Assembly (NCBI GenBank): GCA_034509925.1
Contig: CM067528.1
Location: 1,572,501 to 1,636,500, forward strand
DNA length: 64,000 bases
Source of the DNA: Hirudinaria manillensis
Lineage: Eukaryota; Annelida; Clitellata; Hirudinida; Hirudinidae
Reading direction: 5' to 3'
In this document: one piece after another, positions 25,626 through 39,198 of the stretch
Layout: the number at the start of each line of letters is the position of its first letter
Position numbering within the stretch: the stretch's first letter is position 1
Notes under the pieces: generated by a model
What the model was told of the DNA's origin: nothing
The model's input: the letters and a program-made list of their open reading frames with translations, nothing else
Database searches by the model: none
Program-made: the position numbers and the translations under genes

Positions 25626-27469
25626 GGACCAACTTCGAGGGCTGCAGAGGTGCCCCTTACTCCCTATCGAATATATTATCACAATTGGTTAAAGCTTATT
25701 ATAATTAGCTTATGAAGGTTCTAATTGAATATTTTATTATAATCAGGTGATCATAGTTTATATAATATAATATAATATCTTATTATATCTAACTCTTTGT
25801 CTGTTCACAGCTCTCCATTTCATCAAGCAATTCTTTGTCGTTGTTGCTGCGGTCAAGTGTTTAACTTCCCGGCCAATCGGAGGAGATTCTCGTGGCAGCC
25901 GATCTTCTCATGAATAAGTAATTTGGAGCATTTCGTGTCCACCATCAGCTTTTGGAGTGCCTGCTTCCTTTGGTGCTTTATGAATATTTTATTGGATGCT
26001 TTAATGAATGTTTTGAGTAGCTCATTCATAATTCATGTTATGGTCCATGGAGGTGCGTGGACAAATGATGTACACGTTGCATTGAAGTTTGAAACGTTGG
26101 TACAGCTGCAATGCAGTTTCAGTTGAAAATTATGATTTTGTAAAAATTATGAATGAATTATGAATTATGTTTTTGTTGTCATTTCGTGACCATCATCATG
26201 ACTCATCGTGACTTTTTCTTATTTTCTTTTGAGTCGTTTGACTCGAGTGTCGACATTTAAAAGCAATTCAACGACGGACGTCAAAAGATGTCACCAGTTG
26301 ATGGGGTTCGTGTTTTGTTTGTCCTCCTCCTTTTCTAAATTGAAGTTTTGCTGATTGTTTCTTTTGTTTTTAGCTGACATTTTGTATGTTTATTCATGTA
26401 TCTATTTTCAAATTGATCGTTGATTTTAAATTCAAGGCGCTCGTAACTTCCACCGTTTTGAATTTTCACTGACACCGAGGAATGGATGTGGTTCAATTTT
26501 ATTGGTTCAAAGTTTTTGTTTTTGTTTTTGTTTTTTTAATGTTTTCTAAAAGTTTTGACTTCAAGAAGATCCCAACAGGTCGAAGTGCTTTGAAGTGCTT
26601 CTAAGTGCTTTAAATGCAATAACATTTATATGTAAGCAGTTAAGCCATAAGATTTTAAATGCAGTCTTTCATCAAGTCATTTGTTCAACTGGAGTAATGA
26701 AATGAGGTGAATCACAGGAGTAGAAATATTAACAATATTGGTTTCTGGGGATGGATTGTGCCCTAAGAAACACTTTTAGGTTCAAAATGTCGGGTAGAAA
26801 TGGCGAAAATTTCGATTAACAAGGGTCTTTTGCAGACCAAAAAATTGAAAATTTGTGAATACCGAAACGGTTTCTACGTCAACACAACACTCTAACTTGT
26901 AATGATTCGCAAATGATGAGGAAAGGTGACATACCTAAATGGACTTCATAGGAATGTTTTTAAGTTGGGCCTACAAAAATGATTCCATTGAATGCCAAGA
27001 GAAATGAAAATCAACTGATTTAGAAATAAAGGAGGTCTTCCAACGTCCAAAGTAATTCTCCATTTTTCCCGACTTTCATGCAATTAATATTATTTCATGC
27101 AATTAATATTATTTCATGCAATTAATATTATTTCTTCATTCATAGTAATAAATATTTCTTCATTCATTTATTACGTCACGAATCACAGACTACTTGGGTA
27201 AATGATAAAGAAGTGCTTACAACCAGTACTAAGGATGGATGGGAGATTACGAAGAGTCAAATATTCACAGGGTCGGGAGGTGGGTAGTGACCACTCGCTT
27301 GCCAGCGGTCAAAGTTCACACCAGGTGGCTACACCTCAAGGACTACGATGACGACTGTCTCTCTTTGAGAAGCGATCGAACTCCTCCTTTTTGGAGGTGA
27401 AAATGCGGCTTCAAAAAAGGATTTTATTTCTGATTCCATGTTTGGGAGTTGCTTTTCCAGCTGTAAAAG
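25626..27469. other. Intergenic region between RhoGAP and ninjurin
   Basis: No supported gene. The only structure seen is a 19-base unit repeated three times in tandem at about 27074-27130, containing ATGCAATTAAT (a homeodomain/POU-like string). The left part is presumably the 3' untranslated region of the RhoGAP gene. Confidence 0.5.
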
Positions 27470-28621
27470 TCACTTCTGCTCGCTCTGGAGTCTCAGGTTT
27501 TCTCCCGACAAACCGAAAGCGGTGATGAACACGTTGAGTACCATGATGAGGTACAACAGGTAGAAGTGGACGTTGTGCCAGGACTTGAGAAGGTCCTTGT
27601 CGCAGGGTGCCTTCCTGGCCAGGCAGCAGTTACAGCCAGATGAGTAGTGTATGAACTCGGTCTCGTCTTCATCGTTCTCTTCGACTTTGACTCGAATTGC
27701 TTCCTCTTCTTTGCCAGTGCTGTTTGGCGAATCTTCCGGAATTGTGGCCAGTTTCTGACTGGCGCTGGAGCAGCTGGTGCCAGGCGAATCGATGAAAGGC
27801 AAATTGGGTCGGATCTGCGAGGTCACCACTTGGGTGACCTGACCTAGATACTGGGACGGCCTGTTGAGGCTCGTGTAGCTACAAGTACCGCTGATCGAGA
27901 AGATATTTCTGACGTTGGAGCCTTACAAATTAAAGGAAATAATTTACAGAAAACAAAAAGTAATATATTTCAACATGACAATCCGGGAATCCAACGACAA
28001 TAATAATAATAACTAAGACAATTTTTAAATAAATAAATTAATAATTTATTAAGTAATTTATAGAGATATAATATATTTGATTATAATAAAATGGCTAAAA
28101 CATTTTTAAAGAAATAATTTAATAACTTATTAAAATAAAAAAAAACAGTAGTTCAAACCGGAAGAATTCTTTCCATGGCAGCCGGTATAAATGGCAGTCT
28201 TCTGATCCTGGTTCTTTGCCTTCGACTCTGACGTCACCCGGGACCAGAAATCCGAACGCTTTTGAGTGACGTAGACTGTCACCAGGCCAATGAGGATCTC
28301 GATGGCTATGCACGTGACCAGTGACGCCATGATGACGTAGTAGAAGCGATGCTGACTCACCTGGGTTTCGAAGAGAAGCTTCAGTTCTGTGACTTGGGTT
28401 ATGAGGAGGATGGTGACCAGGATTAGAGTCTGGGTCATGGTTGAGGTTCTGGTGTCCTTTGAGGGGCCTGCAATGATGGGGTAGTGCTGGAGATGGTAGG
28501 ACTTTGGGTTGATGGATGGATTGATTGGTTGGTTTGTGTGGATTGGTGTGCAAGATTGATTTCCGATCCGATGAATGTATCTGTCGATTTGGATGCGGCA
28601 TCGCCGGCGATTTGCTTTCAT
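27470..28621 (-). CDS. NINJ: Ninjurin family membrane protein with extended loop
   Basis: Two exons on the minus strand: 28159-28621 (or starting at the acceptor after 28467 if an upstream exon exists) and 27470-27921, joined in phase 1. Recognisable ninjurin blocks: an amphipathic segment (TLILVTILLITQVTELKLLFE), the first membrane helix (YYVIMASLVTCIAIEILIGL), and near the C-terminus the second helix with LNVFITAFG, the most conserved ninjurin motif. Family role: ninjurins oligomerise in the plasma membrane and cause membrane rupture or adhesion. About 150 residues separate the two helices, compared with roughly 25 in canonical members; the insert is acidic (KEEEAIRVKVEENDEDETEF) with a CNCCLARKAPC cysteine cluster before helix 2. 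The N-terminus is uncertain: the frame is open to ATG 28621, but 28468-28560 looks like low-complexity intron, so the true first exon may lie upstream. Confidence 0.8.
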
Positions 28622-29458
28622 TTATTTAATTATTAATTTATATATTATTATTTAGTTAATTGATATATAATTAAATTTCTTGCATAGTTATAAAAAGGAA
28701 CAGTTTATAATATTCCAAATGTGTTTGTACGTTGTGATAAAGAAAATGCTTACCAATTACGTCAAACAACTTAAAAAATAATTACAATTTAAATTTTAAA
28801 AATTCAGATAATATAACCATTTTATGCGTCACAATTTAGAAAATTCATTTATGAATAATTTAAAATAAATTACGTATAGAATAATTTTCCCATAATTTCC
28901 AGACACTGCGTTGGCGTCCTCACGAGTCAAATGTTCAGGGCTCGGACGAAAATCAATACAGCTGACCAGTTGCGACTTATTTACATTAGTCCATTTGAAT
29001 TATTTCTTAGAATTAAAAAATTAATTACATAAATATAAATAAATAAAATAAATTATTTCCATTATTGATTTATTAATGAAAAAATTATTTAGGAAATTGT
29101 AGTTATTGTTTTGAAATCTTTTGGCATTTCAAGCTTGCCCATTGAAATCATTTTATGATTTGATGAACCAGATGACAATTGATCAGTTAATTAAGGGAAA
29201 TGAAATCAATTAATATATTATGCAGAATAAATATCAAAATAAATTTTATTATTTATTAATATAAATTAACTTTTTAAATCGTGGAAAATAAAAAAAAAAA
29301 AAATCCACCAACCTTAGAAATGAAATCTCAAAACCTCCTTGAGAATTCTAACGCCAACAACAACAAAAACCGCTACAACTACCACTAAAACCACAACAGC
29401 AACACCACAACAACCTGTTCCGCCATCAACTACGGTGACAACTTCCACGAAGGAAGTG

Positions 29459-29790
29459 ACGTCATACTCGTCATCGTCGTCGTCATCATCATCGTCATCG
29501 TCATCATCCTCGTCGTCATCATCATCGTCATAGTCGTCGACGTCATCGTCTTCCGAAATCGAAGCCAAGATTTTATATTTTCTTCCAAAGAACTAAAATC
29601 GTTCCCGCTTCTTTGTCATTCAGCACCGGGCACCTGGCGATTTAAATTATCCAACGAAACGTGGGCGGTCCGCCAGGATGCACTTCAGCTGCTGTCCAGA
29701 TGCCTTGGGTACTCGTCTTCATCGCAGCTCAGCTAGCCGGCTGGACAGACAGACGGACGGACGGATGGATGGACGGATGGACGGATGGAC

Positions 29791-29824
<34 letters not shown>

Positions 29825-30221
29825 ATAGATGGACGGACGGATGGATGGATGGATGGATGGATGGATGGATGGATGGATGGATGGATGGATGGATGGATGG
29901 ATGGATGGATGGATGGATGGATGGATGGATGGATGGATGGATGGATGGATGGATGGATGGATGGATGGACGGACGGACGGACGGACGAGTGAAGGAACGG
30001 CTAGCTGACTAAGCTAGGCTCGGATGTTGATTTATGTCCAACTGGGAGCGTTTTTGCGTGTTTGCTCAGCTGATTTCCTAGACTGGAATTGCAAATGAGA
30101 AGGAGGAAGAGGAGGAAGAAGAAGAGGAGGAGGAACAGGAAGCCAGGCGTTGGCATGACAACCCGTGCGTGGATTAGCGGACGTTTGTTGTCGTCGTTGT
30201 TTTTGTTGTTGTTGTTGTTGC

Positions 30222-30262
<41 letters not shown>

Positions 30263-30396
30263 CTGATGTTATTGTTGTTAAACTCCTTCACATTTTCTGA
30301 TCCTGTGATTGAGAAAGTTGTTGCATTAATAGAGGATGTTCGATTATGTTGATTTGAATATTTAATAATAATAATAATTATTAATATTAATATTAA

Positions 30397-30433
<37 letters not shown>

Positions 30434-30435
30434 GC
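29459..30435. repeat. Cluster of CRT, (ATGG)n, (GTT)n and TTA microsatellites
   Basis: Tracts lie at about 29459-29531 (CRT triplets), 29757-29984 (ATGG with some ACGG units), 30187-30280 (TTG with ATG/CTG interruptions) and 30358-30435 (TAA/TTA). The ATGG tract is the reverse complement of the CATC tract near 18 kb. No gene is supported between 28.7 and 31.2 kb. Confidence 0.93.
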
Positions 30436-31294
30436 AGAAATTACTTTAAATCAAAAGAAATGACTATATAATTGTTATCCACGAAGGAATTATTCTGGCA
30501 TAAATAAATAAATATTTAATAATTCCATTGATAAAATGTCCTTCAACGAAGCTTGAAGATAACCGCTGGAGTCTCCATTAGCATCTGAGATGTACAAAGC
30601 TGGAGGTTCAAGACTTGGAGGCTGAGAGATTAAGAGATTTTGAGATCGCAAATTTAAAATTTATAATTTATTTTTAAAAAATTTGGGGAAAATTAAATTC
30701 TATTATTTAATTGTTGTGATTTAAGAAGATGTGTCTTTGTATGGTTGCCATTTTGCAGGATTGAAATCGACTGATGGAAATGAAAGACATCAGAAAAAAT
30801 ATTTTAAAATCTCGGTTTAAAAAGAAATTATAAATTATAAAATAGCATTTAAGAAACTTAATACATTAAAAATAAATAATATTCTTAAAAAGGATTTTAA
30901 TTTAATTGCATTTAGTATTATATTAATTTATTTTAATTTATTTTTAAAGATTCGACAATTCCCAGTTGAATTTGAAACAATTTTTATTTGCCAAAAATAT
31001 TTCCCAAAATTTGAGACTTAATGTTATAAAATGTCTACAATAAAATGTCTTTCACAATTTGTTCCAAAATTTTCTGATGGAAGACAACGTGACTAGCTGG
31101 TCACAACCAGGCTCTTAGGTTTCTGAATTCTGGAAAAGAAATTATTTAAATTTTAAAATTACGATTTAAGGCGGCTCCACATAAATAAATAAATAATTAA
31201 TTAATTAAATAAATAATCAATTAATTAAATAAATAAATAAAAAATCTATTTTAGAAAACTTTTATCCGACAGGAGAGACAAACTCACAAGCACC

Positions 31295-32631
31295 TTAGAG
31301 GACCTCCATGATGGATGGAAGGAAGCACAGATGGGTTTCATTTTGAACCGTCAGAAGTTCCAGCGACTGAAAGGAAGTGGAAAATATTAATTAATTACGG
31401 AGTTAATTGATTAAAACATGGCCTGTAATAAATAAATAAATTAAATTGAAATAAAGCATAATTCTAGGAATCATTTTTGTCAAAGATTTTTCACGACGAC
31501 TCTATAATCATTCTAAATAACATAATGAATAAATAAATAAATAAAAGAATTATAATTATAAATAAATTATAATAAAAGAATTATAAAAATAATTTAAAAA
31601 CAGAATAATGAAAGAAATAACAAAGACTTAAAGAGGCATCAATCCCTCACTTCCGGGTTCTTTCTGATGAAGACGACGACGTCATCATCTTCATTGGAAC
31701 GTTCGTTGGTGCACATTTCCCTCGAGCTCATCGATGACTGGAATTAAAAAACAAATTTAATTTAATTTTAATTTATTCAAATTTATTCAAAATTATTCAA
31801 AATTACAAATTAATTTAATATGACATAATCGTCGGATAGTGTTTCGTTAAATGATTTTGACGGGCTTCAAAGATTCTAGTTGCCAATTTCTTAGAATATT
31901 CATTTTAATTAATTAATTTATTATTATTATTATTATTAATAAATCAATCAAACTAAGGACCAAGTTAGTAATTAATTAATTAATTTATTTATTTATTTCC
32001 TCAAATGAAATCCTAACCTCCATAACTCTCATCATGGAGTCTTTGTAAACCCACGTGTTGAAAGCATATCCAGCCAAGTACAGAAGGAAGATCACAGCCG
32101 TCAACAAATGTCTAATTTTCTTCCTGATGGATTTCTAAAAACAAAATAAATTTTGTTTTTAATAAAATATAAATGGAAACAATTCGATTTTAAAATTAAT
32201 TTCTTTTAGAATTTAGTCGAAAAATATAATAACAAGGAAATTGAAAATTATGACATAAAATTTATAACATAAAGAAATAAATTATAACTTAAAATATCCG
32301 ATGGTTTTAAACCAAAACTTAACTCTTTGTGAAGCTTTATTAATCTTTTAGAATCTTTACTATTCATAACTTGTAAAAAAAACTATGTTATGTTTCTAAC
32401 TGCCATCATAAACTATTTTCAGAACAATTGGTTTATTAACCAATGCTCAAAACTCAAAACTTAAAACTTAAACTTAGCCGTCAATACGAACTCGAGGTTA
32501 CATATCGACTTTTCTAAAAATCCAACTTCCCAAATTATCCACCAGTGCCAATGTACGTCTGGAAAACCTCTCTTAGGAACAATCACAGAAGACAAACTTA
32601 CTTTGTACTTGCAATTGTACTGCTCGGACAT
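31295..32631 (-). CDS. Truncated BRICHOS-like type II membrane protein
   Basis: Exons (minus) 32602-32631, 32018-32134, 31651-31737 and 31295-31366; 101 aa, all introns phase 0. The layout copies the neighbouring BRICHOS genes: a short first exon (MSEQYNCKYK), a basic segment then one membrane helix (HLLTAVIFLLYLAGYAF), then shorter versions of exons 3 and 4, the latter carrying the first BRICHOS-type cysteine (HLCFLP). The frame stops at 31295 right after this, so the second half of the domain and any terminal peptide are missing. A short open stretch at about 31095-31125 and another near 30550-30620 could be further exons if the donor at ATGGAG|gtcctc is used. A TATA-like box lies 70 bases upstream of the ATG. 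Read as a decaying or highly diverged member of the family. Confidence 0.5.
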
Positions 32632-32700
32632 TTTTTGCCTTCGTACTCAGCTGAGAAGACACAAACAGGAGGCGATGCGAGTCCACAATGAAAACTAACA

Positions 32701-32708
32701 ACTTTATA
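32701..32708 (-). promoter_or_regulatory. TATA box of the truncated BRICHOS-like gene
   Basis: TATAAAGT on the minus strand, 70-77 bases upstream of the initiator ATG. The same arrangement recurs at the paralogues. Confidence 0.5.
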
Positions 32709-33009
32709 AGTGAATCTTGAAACTCATTCGATAAACAAAAGATTCTTGTCTACGTGGAGCTAGGAAATCGATAGGTGGCAGTCTAAGCAGTTTTCTAGGC
32801 GAAGTTAGAAAGTTACAGATCGATTTTTTTTCTCTCAGAAATTCACGTGTTTTATTGATTTTAAGTAATTGCTTTTCATTATTTTGTAGCTGGATTGTCT
32901 GAGTCATAGAACATCGAAAAGGATTTCCACGGTGTACGCTTTGAGTTTATACAGGTATCATTGTTGTTATTAATATTTGTAAATCGATCAAGATGGCTTG
33001 AGAGATATA

Positions 33010-33245
33010 AACTAAATGTTTATTAGAACAAGTTCATTAAAAATCAACTAGTTATTATTAATAGGTTAGTAGAGATTGTTAAGTTTTTGTGAGGGTAAGT
33101 TACGAATTGATTGAGTTTCAATTATTTGTTTTAAAAGCCTTCCAAGCGCCGTCTTTTCTCAGATTTCAATGCAAATCTCCTTGCAAAGTGAGAATATACA
33201 GGGCTTGAAGCAGTACCTGAGAGAAATAAACTTGGAAATCACCAG
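33010..33245 (-). pseudogene. Duplicated relic of a BRICHOS terminal (peptide) exon
   Basis: On the minus strand 33136-33214 resembles the last exon of the next gene (33427-33515): both contain TAC-TGY-TTC then cysteines ending in KEIC and a TGA followed by GAAAA. The flanking sequence is also duplicated (GTTAGTAGAGATTG and GAGTTTCAAT.ATTTGTTT occur in both copies). The relic keeps four cysteines with spacing x3, x4, x3 but lacks the KR cleavage site, and its acceptor phase does not fit the upstream exon. It is either a dead duplicate or a substrate for exon replacement. Confidence 0.6.
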
Positions 33246-33426
33246 GCGTTTAACCAATTTGTTTATTAAAAGTCAACTAATTAAATAAATAAATAATTAA
33301 TTAATTAATATCTAATACGTTAGTAGAGATTGATAAAATTACATGAAGGCAAATGAATATATGAATCAAAAGAGTTTCAATGATTTGTTTGTTTTAGAAA
33401 TTTTCAAATCAAAATTTCAAATTTTC

Positions 33427-35266
<1,840 letters not shown>

Positions 35267-35317
35267 GCCAAAGAGCAGTCAGAGGTTGAACCACACTCTA
35301 GCAATTCTGATTCTCCG

Positions 35318-35325
35318 TTTTTATA
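35318..35325 (-). promoter_or_regulatory. TATA box of the four-cysteine BRICHOS gene
   Basis: TATAAAAA on the minus strand, 52-59 bases upstream of ATG 35266. It is a near-perfect match to the consensus and lies in a short GC-richer context. Confidence 0.6.
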
Positions 35326-36779
35326 GGCAGCTTTGGCCTCCTAGGGTGTCTGATCTTTGTCAATGTTTCATTTTGGACCAAGTCCGGCCCAGCTTATTGG
35401 CTGAGTGCACTCAGAGAGAGTGCAATATTAGGTAGAATCTTCTTTTTTATTATTATTATTATTATAATAATATTATTATTATTACTATTATTATTATTAT
35501 TATTATTATTATGATAATTCCTAGTAATTTCCGTGCAATTAATAATTTATGATAATTTAATAAGTTAAGAATTTGATCATTGATGATATAAAATGAAACA
35601 AGTTACTGAAGCAAAGTGATAAAACGGATTTCAATAATAACAACAGCATCAATAACAACAACAACAAAAACAACAGCAATGCCTTAATCACCAAGAGTTG
35701 AAAGAAAACTGAGCGGGAATCAAAGATGGCACCAATTGAACCATTTCACGATTCTGGATTTTCCGACGATCATAGACGATTGTTTGGGAAGAAATCGAGG
35801 TGTTGTTCAAGATAAATCTTTAAAGCTAAAGCGCTTTTAAATATCGCTTCTCAAAGGATTAAAGGGATTAAGATTTATTTTTACGAAATCTTTGGAAATT
35901 ATGAAAATAACAATTTTTTAAACTGAGTTTTCTCTGAAAGCGCTTCGTTTAAAACTATTTTGCTACCGACAACTCATTGCGCTACACAAATTATTAACGC
36001 AGTTATCATTAAAGCACGGGAACCACGAATATTTATTATGATTTTAGAATTATAACCATCACTTCAGAAATGTTCAACAGACATTCATGTGGGACGGGGA
36101 GCAGCATTTTGAGGGGATAAAAATAAAAAAAATCTAAAATTGTATACAAAGTATTAGTTTTTTTAAAGTTGTAATAATTTTATTTTTCTGATTTTAGGCA
36201 TACCATTCGACTACGTTAAGGCATTATATAAACACTGCAATAAGGCAAAGGTCGTCGATTGATAATCATAAAAATCCAAAGAAAATAAATATTTTCAGTA
36301 CTTTTTCTGAGAAGGTTGAGGGTCATATTATCATAGGTTTATCAACGGGAAATGAAAGGCAGTATATTTAACGATCACAAAAACAATTGGGACGTCACTG
36401 ATAAGCCACTGTTCGTGTAATAGAGCGAATACTGCCTAAATTTAATGAGTAACTTTTAGAATCAACCCAACGTAAACAGACATAGCTAAACAAACAAATG
36501 GAATGTGATATCCAAAAAAGACTCGATCTTAACCATTCCTTCCCGGCAATAGACTACGCATCCAGGATCTAGTGAACCCAGGTACTATATTTTATATTAT
36601 CTTATCTTTCAAATTAAATGACTTGACCACCCTTCATTTTGATAAATTGCTGATAATAACCATGATCTATACGTTTCGGTGTAGTTTTTTCCAAATTGAG
36701 ACAACCTTGTAATAAAATATTCCTTATTTAAAAATAAAGATTAACAACAAATACAAGATTAATATTTTATCCGGATAAA

Positions 36780-37708
36780 ATGGTATTTCCATTAATTTAA
36801 TTCATTTTTTGAATTTGTAAAATGGCAAGCAATTATATATTGCAACATCAAGACCTAACTGATTTCAGAGACTCAAAGCTTGGATCGGAATTTGGGCGTT
36901 GATCTGGAATTTGTCTGATGCCGGGTGTTTGTAATAACAAATCAATTTAAACTATTAAAAGCGTTTTATAATATTTCCTGCTTGGCAACAATTGATTGAG
37001 TATTCGGGTCCTGGACCATACTTTATCTTATCTTTCAAATTAATGATTTGATCGAAGTTACTGGAAATTTAAAGATAATAACGATGATATATAAGCTTCA
37101 GATCAGGGGTGTTTTTTCCAAAATTGGAACAGACTGCTTTTAAATCATTTTTAGACGTTAAGTAATACATAATACGAAAATTAAAACCTTGTTCGGCTAA
37201 AATGGTATTTTTTTTAATCCTTTTACAATTCTTTTTTTTTAAGTTGTAAATTGCAAGCAAATTTGTGTTCCTTCATCAGGACATTAATAATTTCAAAGCT
37301 TGGATCGGAGTTTGGGCGTTGATCTGGAATTTGTCCGATGCCGGGTGTTCGTAATAACAAATCAATTTAAACTTTTAAAACTGTAATTTATAACTGTTTT
37401 TAACAGAATAAATAATCATATTTTTAATAAGATTAATTTAATCAGAATAAAATTCACATCCAGATGTAAGGACTTGCTGGCACGCCCAGGAAAGAAAGGC
37501 CAAAGTCCCATTAACTCACTTTACATCAAAAAATCTGAAAAAATGTTCGGAATGCATGTTCCTGTGCTATGTCATAGAAGTTTGCAGAATCGTATTCTAC
37601 GAACATGTTCGGGATATTTGCTACTTAAATACCGTAGAAGTCGAAAGTGGAACCATTGCACTTGAAGAGGGAGGATATACGATCTATGTCTATTATTGTC
37701 CGAAGTAA
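36780..37708 (+). CDS. Small secreted PAN/Apple-like protein, copy A
   Basis: Exons: one ending exactly with the ATG at 36780-36782, then 36869-36926 (58 bases) and 37464-37708; 101 aa. The 58-base exon encodes a signal peptide (KAWIGIWALIWNL). The last exon encodes the mature domain with cysteines in TCWHAQ, KKCSECMFLC, VCRIVFYE, DICYLN and IYVYYC, the CxxxC...C..F.Y.....C.L pattern of PAN/Apple modules, which bind protein or carbohydrate. The initiator codon is split from the signal peptide by an intron whose donor follows the ATG directly, and the other copies share this. A second, defective first-exon/signal-exon pair lies inside the last intron (37202-37204 and about 37297-37350); an 8-base deletion removed its acceptor. 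Function unknown. The PAN assignment rests on cysteine spacing only. Confidence 0.7.
37202..37350 (+). pseudogene. Defective duplicate of the PAN-like 5' exons
   Basis: An ATG followed directly by gta (37202) and a near-copy of the signal exon (about 37297-37350) repeat the arrangement of copy A. Relative to copy A the sequence agagactc is missing at the acceptor, so splicing would shift the frame into a stop after a few codons. The whole block from about 37016 to 37380 is a duplicate of about 36586 to 36960. Confidence 0.65.
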
Positions 37709-38002
37709 CCTTTGAGAATGTGACATCAGGCTCGTGACGAACTTATGTTTACATTCTCTAACGAAAGGCCTAACCTGTTTTTGAAAAACATGGTTTTATT
37801 TAATTCTATGTTCGGACATTCAAATCTAGTAATCGATTTTTCGCTTATACCAGTATGTCAAAATAAACCCTTTGAACTTTGACCCTAGCGTCGTTGTGTG
37901 ATTCAGATGACATTATACGATTCAACCATTAATTTTAAATTTCGTTAGATTTTAAAATAAATAAACGTCGGAATTCACACTTCTGCCATCTTGGGACTAA
38001 CA

Positions 38003-38963
38003 TACAGTGCGCGTCATAAAGATAGGACAGGTACTAGAATCACAAGTTTTCTGTCTCTATCTTTAAAATTACCGGTAAACTTTGGTCAAAATGCTGATTT
38101 TAGCGATCACAAAAGAGTAATTAATTAGTATTCAATAAAAGTTAAGACTAAAATTTGAATATTGAGAATCCACCAAGAAACACTTTTGATGTTGTTTCTC
38201 GGAGTTTCCGCAACGGAGCGTGGGGTCTCTTCCGTTGAGGAAAAAAATTTTTATTACAGGTTTCACAAAAGTTCATTAACATAATAAGACTCCTTATATA
38301 TTACTTGATGTCATTAACATGTTTATAGAATAAAATATCGATAGGTAACGTTATTATTGATGGGTTTAGGAAAGCAACTTAGCGATGTTGAAAGAGGACA
38401 AATTCTTGCCTTTAAAGACTTGAATTTGTCAATTTTTGGAAATTTCTAGTTGGATGAATCGCTCTAGAAATGTTATTAGTCGTTTTTTAAGTGATCCACA
38501 AAGTTATGGAACGATTTGTTCCCCTGGAAGACCAAAAAAACTGGATGAACGTCAGAGAAGAGTCATCCTTCGCGAAGCTTCCAAGGGGCTCAGTTCAACA
38601 AAGGACCTAAAAAATAGCTTAAAGCTAAATGTCAGTAGATCGACAATATTGAGATGTCTCCGTGGAAGTGGTTTTCTAAAGTTTGTTAAGCGTCAGCACA
38701 AGCCGCTTCTGACGGAGGCCCACAAGAAGTTCCGAATGAACTGGGCAAAAGAAATGCTGGATTTGGACACCAACTAGAAGGGATTGCTTGCCAGGAAAAT
38801 ATATTGTAATGGTAAGCAATATTCCAACGTTCAAGAGCTGAAAGACTCTTTGGAAAAGGCCTGGAAAGAGCTGGATGAAGACAGCCTAAAACCTTTCCTG
38901 GATTCATTAAAAAACAGAATTAAAGAAGTAATTATGAAGAAAGGAGACAAAACTCATTATTGA
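38003..38963 (+). mobile_element. Decayed Tc1/mariner (Tc3-like) transposon
   Basis: The left end begins at a TA with TACAGTGCGCGTCATAAAGA, typical of Tc3-like terminal repeats. A transposase starts at ATG 38360 (LSDVERGQILAFKDLNLS), shifts frame near 38430, and continues to 38775 with the paired helix-turn-helix DNA-binding region (ISSWMNRSRNVISRFLSD, then GRPKKLDERQ). The catalytic DDE core is missing: after NWAKEMLDLDTN the frame stops and only a C-terminal remnant (VQELKDSLEKAWKEL, to a stop at 38961-38963) follows. No matching right terminal repeat was found. It is inactive. Confidence 0.8.
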
Positions 38964-39198
38964 CTTTCATATAAATCATAATTTAAATGTTTAAATCCAA
39001 TAAATTTGAAAATTTATGCCCCACAGTGTTCTTCGTTGATGTGTGCAATTTCGGGGATTTCCAGTGTTTTGCTAAATTCTCACAAAATATTTATTTTTGC
39101 ACAATAAATTTGATAAATCTGTAAATTTAACGTGTTTTACTATATCACTATATCTAGTGTACTCACTGAAATACACTAATTCGGTAAATTTGTTTGAA

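Noticed and set aside
29314-29568. Minus-strand frame starting with a long aspartate run then a valine-rich stretch
   Set aside because: It is encoded by interrupted GAY and GTT triplets that recur as repeats elsewhere in the window, has no ATG at the start and no fitting splice sites. I considered it as a ninjurin first exon but could not connect the phase.
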